From assembly GCF_020991365.1 (NCBI RefSeq), contig NZ_JAJLRA010000003.1, positions 1-64,000 on the forward strand: DNA of 64,000 nucleotides. Reading direction: 5' to 3'. This DNA is from Streptacidiphilus sp. ASG 303. GTDB taxonomy: Bacteria > Actinomycetota > Actinomycetes > Streptomycetales > Streptomycetaceae. The notes under the pieces are model-generated. The model made no database searches and had not been told where the DNA came from. It worked only from the letters and a program-made list of their open reading frames with translations. Each line of letters opens with the position of its first letter. Within the stretch, counting starts at the first letter, position 1. The translations under genes were made by a program, and so were the position numbers. Shown here piece by piece: positions 9,545-17,717 of the stretch.

Positions 9545-10849
9545 TCAGGAACCGGTGGCGAGGCCGAGGTAGACGGCGGCGAAGTCGGCGGTGCCGACGA
9601 GCTCGGCGAACGCCCCGACCGGGTCGTCCTGGGCGACGGCCAGCTCGCTCAGCACGACGCCGTGGTCCTCGGCGAGCCGCTGGGCGCGGGCGACGGCGCG
9701 GTGCAGCGCGGCCGCGTCCCGGTCCTCCCGCGTCGGCGCGCTCCCGCCCTCCGCACCACCGGCGGCGGACGGGCCGGAGCCCTCGAGGTCGGGCTCCTCG
9801 GCGGGGACGGGCTCGGCGACGCGGCGCAGCAGCAGGACGTGGAGCCGGAGCGGGTCGGGCTCGTCGACGCGGTCGCGGAAGAAGTCGTCGGTGCCGGTAC
9901 CCCCGCCGAGGCGGGCGGAGAACAGGCCGCGGTGGCCGGTGAGGACCTGCGGCAGGACGCCGGTGAGGGCCGGCTGCCCGGCCCGGTCGGCGAGGAGGGA
10001 GGCGAAGCGGCGGGCGGCAGCGGCGGTGAGCGGACCGTCGCCCCAGAGCAGGGGGAGGACTCCCGACAGGCGGCCGGCCAGGCTCTTGCCGGGGTTGAGG
10101 TAGGCGGCGGCGTCCGGCCGGCACCGCACCGCGACCTCGTCCAGCCGGTCGGCGGCCGCCTGGAGCGACCGCTCGTCGACGGCGGCGACGCCGATCCGCC
10201 CGGCGAGGGCGAGGAGCGGGGGGAGGAGGGACCACAGGGCGGCCGGGTCCTCGGCCGGCAGTTCGCCCGCGGCCTCACCGCGCGCTCCCTCCCGGTCCCG
10301 TTCCCGCTCCCCGTCGGGGCCTTCGGCCGCGGCGGAGTGCAGCAGGGGAAGGGCGCGGGCCTGGATCGCGGCCTCGGCGAGCGGACTCCCGGCGGGGGCG
10401 ACGACGGCGGCCGAGCAGCCGCGGATGTAGGCCTGCTCGACGAGGGAGCAGAGGCCGGGTTCGGCTCCGTCCGCGGAGACGGCGACCACCAGGTCGAGGG
10501 AGCCGACCCAGCCCGGCAGGTGCCAGCCGAGGTCGAGGAGGCCGGCGGGGCCGGCGTGGGTGGAGGCCCCTTCCTCGGGGGCCGCGGCGGCCGGGCCCAG
10601 GGGCAGCACGGGGCAGGTGACGCCCCCGAGGGCGGCGAGGACGTCGGCGGCGGTCAGCGCGCTGCCCTGCCCGGCGACGAGGACGGTGCGGGGGCGGCCG
10701 TCGGGCCGGAGCCGGCCGAGCCCGGACTCCTCGGCGCGGCGCAGGGCGTTGCGGACCCGGGCACCGGCGCCGGCCAGGGCCAGCAGGGCGCCGCCGGTGT
10801 CGGCGCGCTCCAGCGCCGCCGGGTCGTCGAGCAGGGCGTCGTCGAGCAT
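9545..10849 (-). CDS. SIS-domain sugar-phosphate isomerase-like protein
   Basis: 434 residues from ATG (MLDDALLDDPAALER) with GGAAGG upstream. SIS domains bind phosphosugars. The first sugar-isomerase region shows TVLVAGQGSALTAADVLAAL and SLDLVVAVSADG, followed by ACSLVEQAYIRGCSAAVVAP-like sequence. The C-terminal part (about 300-434) resembles the phosphoglucose/phosphomannose isomerase C-terminal domain and ends with VGTADFAAVYLGLATG. In actinobacteria this gene sits constantly between manA and manB, pointing to sugar-phosphate isomerisation or sensing in mannose supply, though the reaction is not established by sequence. Strong same-strand grouping with the Trm112 protein and manB. Confidence 0.8.
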   Translation of the reverse strand: MLDDALLDDPAALERADTGGALLALAGAGARVRNALRRAEESGLGRLRPDGRPRTVLVAGQGSALTAADVLAALGGVTCPVLPLGPAAAAPEEGASTHAGPAGLLDLGWHLPGWVGSLDLVVAVSADGAEPGLCSLVEQAYIRGCSAAVVAPAGSPLAEAAIQARALPLLHSAAAEGPDGERERDREGARGEAAGELPAEDPAALWSLLPPLLALAGRIGVAAVDERSLQAAADRLDEVAVRCRPDAAAYLNPGKSLAGRLSGVLPLLWGDGPLTAAAARRFASLLADRAGQPALTGVLPQVLTGHRGLFSARLGGGTGTDDFFRDRVDEPDPLRLHVLLLRRVAEPVPAEEPDLEGSGPSAAGGAEGGSAPTREDRDAAALHRAVARAQRLAEDHGVVLSELAVAQDDPVGAFAELVGTADFAAVYLGLATGS

Positions 10850-10937
10850 GCGCCGGTCCTTCCGGGGAGGGCGGAGGGCCCTGGGTGCCCTCCGCTGCGG
10901 GGCGCGGTGGCCGCGGGTGCCGGGCCGGGCGGCCGGG

Positions 10938-11120
10938 TCAGGCGGGGCGGCGGGCCTCGTCGACGAGCAGGACGGGGATGCCGTCGCGGACGGGGTACGC
11001 CAGCCCGCACTCGGCGGAGGTGCAGACCAGCTCGGGCCCGTCCTCGTGCTCCGCCTCGGTGAGCGGGGCCCGGCACTGCGGGCAGACGAGGATGTCCAGC
11101 AGGAAGGGTTCCAGCTTCAT
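10938..11120 (-). CDS. Trm112 family small zinc-ribbon protein
   Basis: 60 residues from [17 protein letters not shown] four-cysteine zinc ribbon is visible (CPQC ... CTSAEC), followed by [11 protein letters not shown], the signature of the Trm112/UPF0434 family. Eukaryotic Trm112 activates methyltransferases; the bacterial role is unclear. The start used has GGAG about 10 nt upstream; an upstream ATG at 11165 would add 15 Pro/Arg-rich residues and is less likely. It lies between manB and the SIS gene, all on the minus strand. Confidence 0.85.
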   Translation of the reverse strand: MKLEPFLLDILVCPQCRAPLTEAEHEDGPELVCTSAECGLAYPVRDGIPVLLVDEARRPA

Positions 11121-11315
11121 GCGCTGCGGCTCCGGAGTGCGGGGGCGGGGTGGTTCGTAGGGCATTCTCAGCCTACCGGCCGAGGGGTCCGGTGCCCTGC
11201 CGCGCGGCGCCCCGGTCGGGGAGCCGCGCGGCGGGGAGGGCCGGTCGCGGGCGGCGGCGCGGGGCGCACGGCACGGCCGGGCGGACGGGTCAGCCGGACC
11301 GGCCGGGCGGACGGG

Positions 11316-12701
11316 TCAGCCGCGGACCAGGGCGAGGACCTCGTCGCGGAGCTTCTCCATGGTGGCCGCGGAGCGGGCCTCGACGTTCAGGCGCAGCAGC
11401 GGCTCGGTGTTGGAGGGCCGCAGGTTGAACCACCAGTCCGGGCCGGCGACGGTCAGGCCGTCGAGCTCGTCGACGGTCGTCCCGGGCACGTCGGCGTAGG
11501 CGGCGCGGACGGCGGCGGTGCGGGCCGCCTGGTCCTCGACGGTGCTGTTGATCTCGCCGGAGGCGGCGTAGCGGTCGTACGCGGCGACCAGCTCGGACAG
11601 CGGGCGGTCCTGGCCGCCGAGGGCGGCGAGGACGTGCAGGGCCGCGAGCATGCCGGTGTCGGCGCGCCAGAAGTCGCGGAAGTAGTAGTGCGCGGAGTGC
11701 TCGCCGCCGAAGACCGCGCCGGTGCGGGCCATCTCCTGCTTGATGAAGGAGTGGCCGACGCGGGTGCGCACCGGGACGCCGCCGTGCTCGCGGACGACCT
11801 CGGGGACGGTCCACGAGGTGATCAGGTTGTGGATGACGGTGGGCTGCTCCTCGCCCGCGGCGCGGGCGCGGGCCAGTTCGCGGACCGCGACCAGGGCGGT
11901 GATCGCGGAGGGGGAGACGGGCTCGCCCCGCTCGTCGACCACGAAGCAGCGGTCGGCGTCGCCGTCGAAGGCGAGGCCGATGTCGGCCCCGGTCTCCTTC
12001 ACGCGGGCCTGCAGGTCGACCAGGTTCTTCGGGTCGAGCGGGTTGGCCTCGTGGTTGGGGAAGGTGCCGTCGAGCTCGAAGTACATCGGCACCAGGTCGA
12101 CCGGCAGGTCGGCGAAGACGGTGGGCACGGTGTGCCCGCCCATGCCGTTGCCGGCGTCGACGGCGACCTTGAGGCGGCGCAGCGAGCCGAGGTCGACGAG
12201 GCCGAGCAGGTGGTCGGCGTAGGCCTGGAGGAGGTCCTGGCTGCTGAGGGTGCCGTGCTCGCCCGGGTGGGCGGGGACGGTGACGGTGCCGTCGGCGGCG
12301 GTCCAGCCCTCGACCAGTTCGCGGACGCGGTCGAGGCCGGTGTCCTGGCCGACGGGGGCGGCGCCGGCCCGGCAGAGCTTGATGCCGTTGTACTGCGCCG
12401 GGTTGTGGCTGGCGGTGAACATGGCGCCGGGCAGGTCGAGCTTGCCGCTGGCGAAGTAGAGCTGGTCGGTGGAGCAGAGCCCGATCTGGACGACGTCGGC
12501 GCCGCGGGCGGCGGCGCCCTCGGCGAAGGCGCGGGCCAGGCCCGGGGAGGAGGGCCTCATGTCGTGGCCGACGACGATCGCGGTGGCCTCGGTGACCTCG
12601 GTGAACGCGGCGCCGAAGGCGCGGGCCAGGTGCTCGTCCCACTGGTCGGGGACCACGCCCCGCACGTCGTACGCCTTCACGATCTGCTTGAGGTCGCGCA
12701 C
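11316..12701 (-). CDS. manB: Phosphomannomutase/phosphoglucomutase
   Basis: 461 residues from GTG (VRDLKQIVKAYDVRG) preceded by a GGAG motif. It interconverts hexose-6- and hexose-1-phosphates, supplying mannose-1-phosphate for GDP-mannose. The four domains of the alpha-D-phosphohexomutase family are recognisable: phosphoserine loop TASHNPAQYNG, magnesium loop DGDADR, sugar loop GGEHSAHYYF, and phosphate-binding RPSNTEPLLR-type end (LRPSNTEPLLRLNVEA). It heads the Trm112-SIS-manA series on the same strand. A TAGTCT -10-like hexamer lies about 160 nt upstream. Confidence 0.95.
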   Translation of the reverse strand: MRDLKQIVKAYDVRGVVPDQWDEHLARAFGAAFTEVTEATAIVVGHDMRPSSPGLARAFAEGAAARGADVVQIGLCSTDQLYFASGKLDLPGAMFTASHNPAQYNGIKLCRAGAAPVGQDTGLDRVRELVEGWTAADGTVTVPAHPGEHGTLSSQDLLQAYADHLLGLVDLGSLRRLKVAVDAGNGMGGHTVPTVFADLPVDLVPMYFELDGTFPNHEANPLDPKNLVDLQARVKETGADIGLAFDGDADRCFVVDERGEPVSPSAITALVAVRELARARAAGEEQPTVIHNLITSWTVPEVVREHGGVPVRTRVGHSFIKQEMARTGAVFGGEHSAHYYFRDFWRADTGMLAALHVLAALGGQDRPLSELVAAYDRYAASGEINSTVEDQAARTAAVRAAYADVPGTTVDELDGLTVAGPDWWFNLRPSNTEPLLRLNVEARSAATMEKLRDEVLALVRG

Positions 12702-13035
12702 TCCGGCTCCACCCTGCTCTGCGCGGCTGGGCCGCGGCGGTCTCCTGGCACCCACGTCCGTGGGGGACTGCACGGCGGACCACCTCCGCCCCGGCCCGCG
12801 GGCCCGGACGGGTGGCTGCGCCTCGGCGGCGGGCGCGCGGGGGCGCAGGTGTGCGTGCGGTGGAGAGACTACCTGCTGCGCGGCGGCCGGCCGGTTCCCG
12901 GGCGGGGGTGCCGTCGGGGCAGGCGGCACGGCCGGGGACGGCGGGAGCGGGCGGACCCGGAGTCCCGCCGGCAGCCGTACGCGCGGGCCAGCGGGACTCC
13001 GGGGGCCGCGGGACTTCAGGAACCGCGGGGAGCGG
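12702..13035. other. Intergenic region upstream of manB
   Basis: About 330 bp without a gene. A minus-strand TAGTCT near 12869-12874 may be the manB -10. Nothing else recognisable is seen apart from GC-rich short repeats. Confidence 0.35.
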
Positions 13036-13058
13036 CGGCGCCGGGCCGCCCGGCGCCG
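13036..13058 (-). terminator. Terminator hairpin after DUF3499 gene
   Basis: A 10-bp perfect stem (CGGCGCCGGG and complement) with a 3-nt loop directly next to the stop codon of the DUF3499 gene. Confidence 0.65.
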
Positions 13059-13059
13059 T

Positions 13060-13437
13060 TCAGCTGTCGGGCGAGCGGAGCACCCGCAGATGTCCGCGGC
13101 GCGCGACCTCCAGCGGGTCGCCCGGTCCGTCGGGGCGCTCCCGGCCGCGCTCGGGGCGGGGCTGGGGACGGGCGGCCTCGCGGACCGCGTTGGCCAGCGC
13201 CTCCAGGTCGTCGCTGCTGGGCCGGGCGGGCCCGGCGTCCACGGCGAGGCGCACGACGTCCCAGCCGCGCGGGGCGGTGAGGCGCTCGGAGTGCTCGGCG
13301 CACAGGTCGTAGCAGTGCGGTTCGGCGTACGTGGCGAGGGGGCCCAGGACGGCGGTGGAGTCCGCGTAGACGTACGTCAGCGTCGCGACGGCGGGACGAC
13401 CGCACGCGGTCCGCGAACAGCGACGTACAGGGCTCAC
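13060..13437 (-). CDS. DUF3499 family protein
   Basis: 125 residues from GTG (VSPVRRCSRTACGRP). Small actinobacteria-specific protein with cysteine pairs (RRCSRTACG and HCYDLCAEHS) that look like a zinc-binding knuckle, then TAPRGWDVVRL. The C-terminus is Arg/Pro-rich and low in structure. Function is unknown. A TACCGT -10-like sequence at 13446-13451 lies 8 nt from the GTG, so the mRNA may have almost no leader. It is divergent from the metallopeptidase-fold gene and runs towards manB. Confidence 0.85.
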   Translation of the reverse strand: MSPVRRCSRTACGRPAVATLTYVYADSTAVLGPLATYAEPHCYDLCAEHSERLTAPRGWDVVRLAVDAGPARPSSDDLEALANAVREAARPQPRPERGRERPDGPGDPLEVARRGHLRVLRSPDS

Positions 13438-13662
13438 GACGATGGACGGTACCGCACTCCTGACCGGGCCGCGACGACTCTCCCCCACCCGTTTGCGACG
13501 TGTCGCCCCGCAGCAGGGGCGCGGGGGCCGCCGCAGCCGTGCGCGGAGGCCGCCGGGGACGCGGCGCGGGGGCCCCGGGGGCCGCGGTTCGGATGCTCCG
13601 GCGGGCGGGTGCCGGCCGGAGCGGGCGGTGCCGTGTCGGCCCCGGGCGGGCTCCGCGGCGAC

Positions 13663-13668
13663 TAGGCT
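13663..13668 (+). promoter_or_regulatory. Candidate -10 for metallopeptidase-fold gene
   Basis: TAGGCT lies 10 nt before the ATG with no evident ribosome binding site, consistent with a near-leaderless transcript. Confidence 0.45.
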
Positions 13669-13678
13669 CGTGCCTGCT

Positions 13679-14137
13679 ATGGACAGGTCCGCACCCCACC
13701 GCCCCCCCGGTCCGCGCCCCCGGCGCCGCGACCGCCACGGCCGCGGCCTGCGCGGCCCCCTGGCCCCGCCGCAGGTCCCGATCGCCCTGACCCGCGCCGA
13801 GGTCTTCGACGACTTCGTGCGGGACTCGGTGGAACGGCTGGAGCGGCGCTGGCCGCAGCTGGGCGAGGTGGAGTTCGCCGTGCAGGAGGTGCCGTGGCCG
13901 CCCACGGCCCCCGAGGAGGCGGCGGGCGCCCTGGGCGAGAGTGTGCCGCTGGGCCGGCTCGTCCCCGCGGGCAAGGACCGGCCCACCCGGATCGTGGTCT
14001 TCCGCCGTCCGGTGGAGATCCGGGCCAAGGGCCGCGACGAGCGGGCGGCGCTGGTGCACGACATCGTGGTGGAGCAGGTCGCCGAGCTGCTCGGCCTCTC
14101 CCCCGACACGGTGGACCCCCGCTACGGCGAGGAGTGA
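13679..14137 (+). CDS. Metallopeptidase-fold (Zincin_1) protein without HExxH
   Basis: 152 residues from ATG. A basic N-terminus (RRRDRHGRGLRG) is followed by the small zincin-like domain: FDDFVRDSVERL, EVEFAVQEVP, RIVVFRRPVEIRAKG and a helix LVHDIVVEQVAELLG. In catalytic family members this helix carries HExxH; here the equivalent positions read EQVAE (132-136), so the zinc ligands and catalytic glutamate are missing. It is probably not a protease in the usual sense. The gene is conserved at this spot next to DUF3499 in Streptomyces as I recall. It ends in a convergent terminator shared with the oxidoreductase gene. Confidence 0.75.
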   Translation: MDRSAPHRPPGPRPRRRDRHGRGLRGPLAPPQVPIALTRAEVFDDFVRDSVERLERRWPQLGEVEFAVQEVPWPPTAPEEAAGALGESVPLGRLVPAGKDRPTRIVVFRRPVEIRAKGRDERAALVHDIVVEQVAELLGLSPDTVDPRYGEE

Positions 14138-14168
14138 CCCGCCGCCCGGCGTGTCGCCGGGCGGCGGG
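14138..14168. terminator. Convergent terminator hairpin
   Basis: A perfect 13-bp stem (CCCGCCGCCCGGC and complement) with a 5-nt loop, starting at the stop codon of the plus-strand gene and placed before the 3' end of the minus-strand oxidoreductase gene. Confidence 0.75.
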
Positions 14169-14206
14169 GGCGGCGGGAGGCGGCCGCGGGGCCGGGTGCG
14201 GCCGGT

Positions 14207-15256
14207 TCAGCCCGGGAGGACCGCGATCCGCCCGGTGGTGGTGCCGTCGGCGACCCGCTGCACGGCGTCGGCCGCGCCGTCGAGGGGGACGCGCTCGCTG
14301 ACCAGCGGCCGGACGACGCCCTTGGCGGCGAGTCCGGTGAGTTCCGCGTGGGCCCGGTGCACGGCCTGCGGGTCGTGGGTGTTGTACAGGCCCCAGTGCA
14401 GGCCGAGGACCGAGTAGTTCTTGATCAGGGCGTGGTTGAGCGCGGGCGCCTGGACGGCGCCCCCGGCGAAGCCGACGACGAGGATCCGCCCCTCGAAGGC
14501 GGTGCACCGGGCGGAGCCGGTGTAGGCGTCGCCGCCGACCGGGTCGAAGACCACGTCGGCGCCGCGGCCGCCGGTCGCCTCCTTCACGGCGGCGGTGAAG
14601 TCCTGCTCCCGGCGGTCCACGACCAGGTCGGCGCCGAGCGCGCGGGCAACGGCGGCCTTCTCCGGTCCGCCGACCACGCCGATCACGGTGGCTCCGGCGG
14701 CCTTGCCCAGCTGGACGGCGGCGCTGCCGACGCCGCCCGCCGCGGCGTGCACGAGGAGGGTCTCGCCGGGGCGCAGCGCGGCACGGCGGTGCAGGCCGAA
14801 CCAGGCGGTCTGGTAGCCGATGTGGAGGGCGGCCGCCTCGGCGTCGTCGAGCGCCGGGGGTGCGGGGAAGGCGGCGGCGGCGTCCATGAGCGCGTACTCG
14901 GCGTACGCGCCGTGGGGCAGCAGCGGGGTGCCGATCACCCGGTCGCCGACGGCGGGCACGCCGTCCCCCGCGCCCTCCCTGCCGGGACCGCCGGGACCAC
15001 CGGGACCGCCGGACCGGCCGCCCTCCGCCGGGCCGCCCGCGGCGACGACCTCGCCGCACAGCTCGACGCCGGGGGTGAACGGGAGCGGGGGCCGCACCTG
15101 GTACTGGCCGCGGCACATGAGCGCGTCGGGGAAGTTGACCGCGGCCGCCCGCACCCGGACCAGCAGCTGCCCCGGGCCGGGCTCCGGCCGGGCGGTCTCC
15201 GCGAGCCGCATCGCGCCGCGGGGTTCGCCCGGCTCCGCCACCTGCCATGCCTTCAC
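14207..15256 (-). CDS. Zinc-independent alcohol dehydrogenase/quinone oxidoreductase (MDR family)
   Basis: 349 residues from GTG (VKAWQVAEPGE) with GGAGG 5 nt upstream. Medium-chain reductase fold: GroES-like N-terminal part (VRVRAAAVNFPDALMCRG, FTPGVELCGEV), then the NADPH-binding VHAAAGGVGSAAVQLGKAAGATVIG and GADVVFDPVGGD. No structural or catalytic zinc ligand set is evident, pointing to the quinone oxidoreductase/NADPH branch. It is divergent from a TetR regulator with a palindromic operator between them, so it is probably the regulator's target. The substrate is unknown. Confidence 0.88.
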   Translation of the reverse strand: MKAWQVAEPGEPRGAMRLAETARPEPGPGQLLVRVRAAAVNFPDALMCRGQYQVRPPLPFTPGVELCGEVVAAGGPAEGGRSGGPGGPGGPGREGAGDGVPAVGDRVIGTPLLPHGAYAEYALMDAAAAFPAPPALDDAEAAALHIGYQTAWFGLHRRAALRPGETLLVHAAAGGVGSAAVQLGKAAGATVIGVVGGPEKAAVARALGADLVVDRREQDFTAAVKEATGGRGADVVFDPVGGDAYTGSARCTAFEGRILVVGFAGGAVQAPALNHALIKNYSVLGLHWGLYNTHDPQAVHRAHAELTGLAAKGVVRPLVSERVPLDGAADAVQRVADGTTTGRIAVLPG

Positions 15257-15282
15257 GCCGTCCTCCTGTTCGCCGATGCCCT

Positions 15283-15300
15283 TACTAAGCGCTTGCTCAG
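15283..15300. promoter_or_regulatory. Candidate TetR operator
   Basis: TACTAAGCGCTTGCTCAG, centred on the perfect palindrome AAGCGCTT, lies between the divergent oxidoreductase and TetR genes. TetR-family operators controlling acyl-CoA and related metabolism often have this appearance. The position suggests control of both genes. Confidence 0.6.
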
Positions 15301-15389
15301 AATAGGAGCGGCCCCGCAGGATGGGAACCCCGGACCGGGACCGCCCCGGACCGGCCGCCCGCCGAGACGGATCTGCGAGGATGCCCCCC

Positions 15390-16007
15390 ATGACCGCGAC
15401 GCCCCCCGCCGACCTCTGGCCCGAGGTCCGGCCCGAGGCCGCCCGGCGGCTGCTGCTGGCCGCCGTGGAGTCCTTCGCGGGCCGCGGGTACCACGCCACC
15501 ACCACCCGCGACATCGCCACCGCGGCCGGGATGAGCCCGGCGGCCCTGTACGTGCACTATCCCTCCAAGGCCGCCCTGCTCTCCGAGATCAGCCGCACCG
15601 GGCACCAGCGGACCCTCGCCCTGGTGGAGGACGCGGCGGCGGGCCCCGGCGGTCCCGACGACCGCATGCGCCGCCTCGTGGAGGACTTCACCGCCTGGCA
15701 CGCGCGCACCCACACCGTGGGCCGGATCGTCCAGTACGAGCTGCAGGCGCTGCCGCCGGAGGACTTCGCCGCCGTCGCGGAGCTGCGCCACCGGATCGAG
15801 GAGACCGTGCGGGCGATGATCGCGGAGGGGGCGGCGGCCGGGGTCTTCGCCGTGCCGGACGTCCGGACGGCCGCCCGGGCGGTGCTCTCCCTCGGCATCG
15901 ACGTCGCCCGCTGGTACAACGAGCGGACGGCCGAGCCCCCGGAGGAGCTCGGCCGCCGCTACGCCGACCTGGTGCTGGGCATGCTGGGCGCCCGCGGCAG
16001 CGCCTGA
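15390..16007 (+). CDS. TetR family transcriptional regulator
   Basis: 205 residues from ATG, chosen because GAGG lies 9 nt before it; the ATG nine bases earlier abuts that motif. The N-terminal helix-turn-helix is clear (FAGRGYHATTTRDIATAAGMSPAALYVHYPSKAALL). The C-terminal ligand domain (about 85-200) contains YELQALPPEDFAAV and ends LVLGMLGARGSA, resembling regulators of acyl-CoA metabolism. It probably represses itself and the divergent oxidoreductase through the operator in between. Confidence 0.9.
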   Translation: MTATPPADLWPEVRPEAARRLLLAAVESFAGRGYHATTTRDIATAAGMSPAALYVHYPSKAALLSEISRTGHQRTLALVEDAAAGPGGPDDRMRRLVEDFTAWHARTHTVGRIVQYELQALPPEDFAAVAELRHRIEETVRAMIAEGAAAGVFAVPDVRTAARAVLSLGIDVARWYNERTAEPPEELGRRYADLVLGMLGARGSA

Positions 16008-16112
16008 GACGCCGCCTGGGACGCCGCCCGCGGCGCCGCCCGCAGGACCGTCAGGAACCTTGTCCGGAAGGCCGCCGGCCCCGCCGACGGCCGGGGCGGG
16101 CAGCGGGGGCCG

Positions 16113-17714
16113 TCAGCCCCCGACGAGGATCGCCGGGTCCTGCGCGGCGTGCGGCACCAGCACCGTGGAGCGGTCGTCCTGGAGCGGCTGGACCGTGAAC
16201 GCCGCCCCTCCGCCCGTACCGCCGGTCAGGATGCGGGCGGCGGCGACCGGTCCGCCGGAGAGGGTCTCCACCGTCACGGCCCACGGTCCGGCCGCACCGG
16301 ACGGCGCCGGGGGGGCCAGGGCGACGGTGCCCCCGGCGGGCAGCTGCACCTCCTTGACGGCGGGGCTGCCGCCCCGGGCCCCGGCCGACGAGGTCACCCG
16401 GACCTTCGCCGCCTCGCCGGTGGAGGTCAGGACGAGCGTCGAGGCGCCGGCCCGGTTCTCGGCGGCGGTGGCCCTGGCGCCGACCGGCGCGCTGGAGGCC
16501 AGCCAGGCCGCGTCGGACGAGCCGCCCTTGCGCCGGTCGACCCGCAGCCCGGCGACCACCGGTGCGGCGTGCTTCGGGTCGGTGGGGCTCAGCCGCAGCG
16601 CCGACGCGTTGCCGCGGGTGACGGCCCCCAGGTCGGCGGCGGCCACCATGCCGGCCTTGACGTGCAGGGTCTCGTGGCCGGCGGGGGTGAACCAGCCGTT
16701 GGGTCCGGAGAGCTGCACCTTGAGGTCCGCGTCGTCCTCGCCCGGGGCGAGGACGACCAGCCGGGCCGAGGCCAGGTCGCCCGGGAGGCCGGGGACGACC
16801 ACCGTGCCGGCGGGCGCCGCCGCGGCGGGCAGCCAGTCGCCGCCCCGGCCGGCGTCGGAGGCGTGGAGGGCGGCGGCCACCCGGCCGGTGCGGGCGGCCA
16901 CGTGGACCGCCAGGTCGGGCGCGGGCGTCCTGGTGAGCGTGGAGAGCAGGATCGGCATGGAGGCGCCGGGCGGCACGGTGACGCTGCCCGCGGAGCCGCC
17001 GTCCAGCTCGCCGTCGGCCCCGTACAGGACGACGTCGACGATGGCGGGCTGGTCCTCGGGGTTGACGAGGTCGACGTAGTCGGCGCGGCCGCTCGCGGTG
17101 GAGGCGCCGGCGAACCAGAAGCCGGTGCCGGAGGCGCCGCAGGTCAGGCCGGACATGCCCCGGCCGGGGCCGACGGTCGCGGTGGTGGTCTGCTGCACGG
17201 TGAAGCCGGGCGCGAGGCCGCCGTCGGCGACGGCCGCCACCGCGGGGGCCTCGTCGCCGCCGGGCGCCTTGGCGGTGACCGGCGCGCCCGCCTTCGCGAG
17301 GGTGGCGAGCGGGCCGCCCCGGGACGCCCCGGCCCGCGGCGCGGCCGAGGCGCTGCGGCCGGGCTTCGCACCGGCCCCGCCGCCCGGCGTTGCGCTCGCG
17401 GACCCGCTGGACGAGGGGGCCGGGGAGCCGCTGGGGACGGCGCCCGCGGCGACGGGGACGAGCGTGCCGTGGCCGCCCGCCGCCCCGCCGGCCGGGGTGA
17501 AGGCGGTGTACGCGGTGGTGCCGGAGAAGCCCTGGAAGGGCTGCGGGCACACGGCGGAGGTCCGCTCCACCGTGGCCCGGGTGGTGCCGGCGGGACCGTC
17601 GGCGGCCGGGTCCGCGGGCGGCCGCAGCTCGGCGACGCCGAACGCGGCGGCCAGCACCGCGGCGGCGGCGAGCAGCGAGGCGGTGGTGCGGTTGGAGGTC
17701 AGGTTCCTCATCAC
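16113..17714 (-). CDS. DUF5719 family secreted or membrane-anchored protein
   Basis: 533 residues from GTG; an ATG immediately follows and is an alternative start. The N-terminus has a signal-anchor (TASLLAAAAVLAAAFGVAEL), then a Gly/Ala/Ser/Pro-rich linker (about 80-150) and a long extracytoplasmic beta-rich part with repeated short motifs such as VDLVNPEDQPAIVDVVLYG and RVDRRKGGSSDAAWL. The family is found next to large glycosyltransferases in actinobacteria and its role is unknown; involvement in envelope glycan assembly is an inference from context. The start is only a few bases from the stop of the upstream glycosyltransferase, indicating translational coupling. Confidence 0.82.
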   Translation of the reverse strand: MMRNLTSNRTTASLLAAAAVLAAAFGVAELRPPADPAADGPAGTTRATVERTSAVCPQPFQGFSGTTAYTAFTPAGGAAGGHGTLVPVAAGAVPSGSPAPSSSGSASATPGGGAGAKPGRSASAAPRAGASRGGPLATLAKAGAPVTAKAPGGDEAPAVAAVADGGLAPGFTVQQTTTATVGPGRGMSGLTCGASGTGFWFAGASTASGRADYVDLVNPEDQPAIVDVVLYGADGELDGGSAGSVTVPPGASMPILLSTLTRTPAPDLAVHVAARTGRVAAALHASDAGRGGDWLPAAAAPAGTVVVPGLPGDLASARLVVLAPGEDDADLKVQLSGPNGWFTPAGHETLHVKAGMVAAADLGAVTRGNASALRLSPTDPKHAAPVVAGLRVDRRKGGSSDAAWLASSAPVGARATAAENRAGASTLVLTSTGEAAKVRVTSSAGARGGSPAVKEVQLPAGGTVALAPPAPSGAAGPWAVTVETLSGGPVAAARILTGGTGGGAAFTVQPLQDDRSTVLVPHAAQDPAILVGG

Positions 17715-17717
17715 TCG

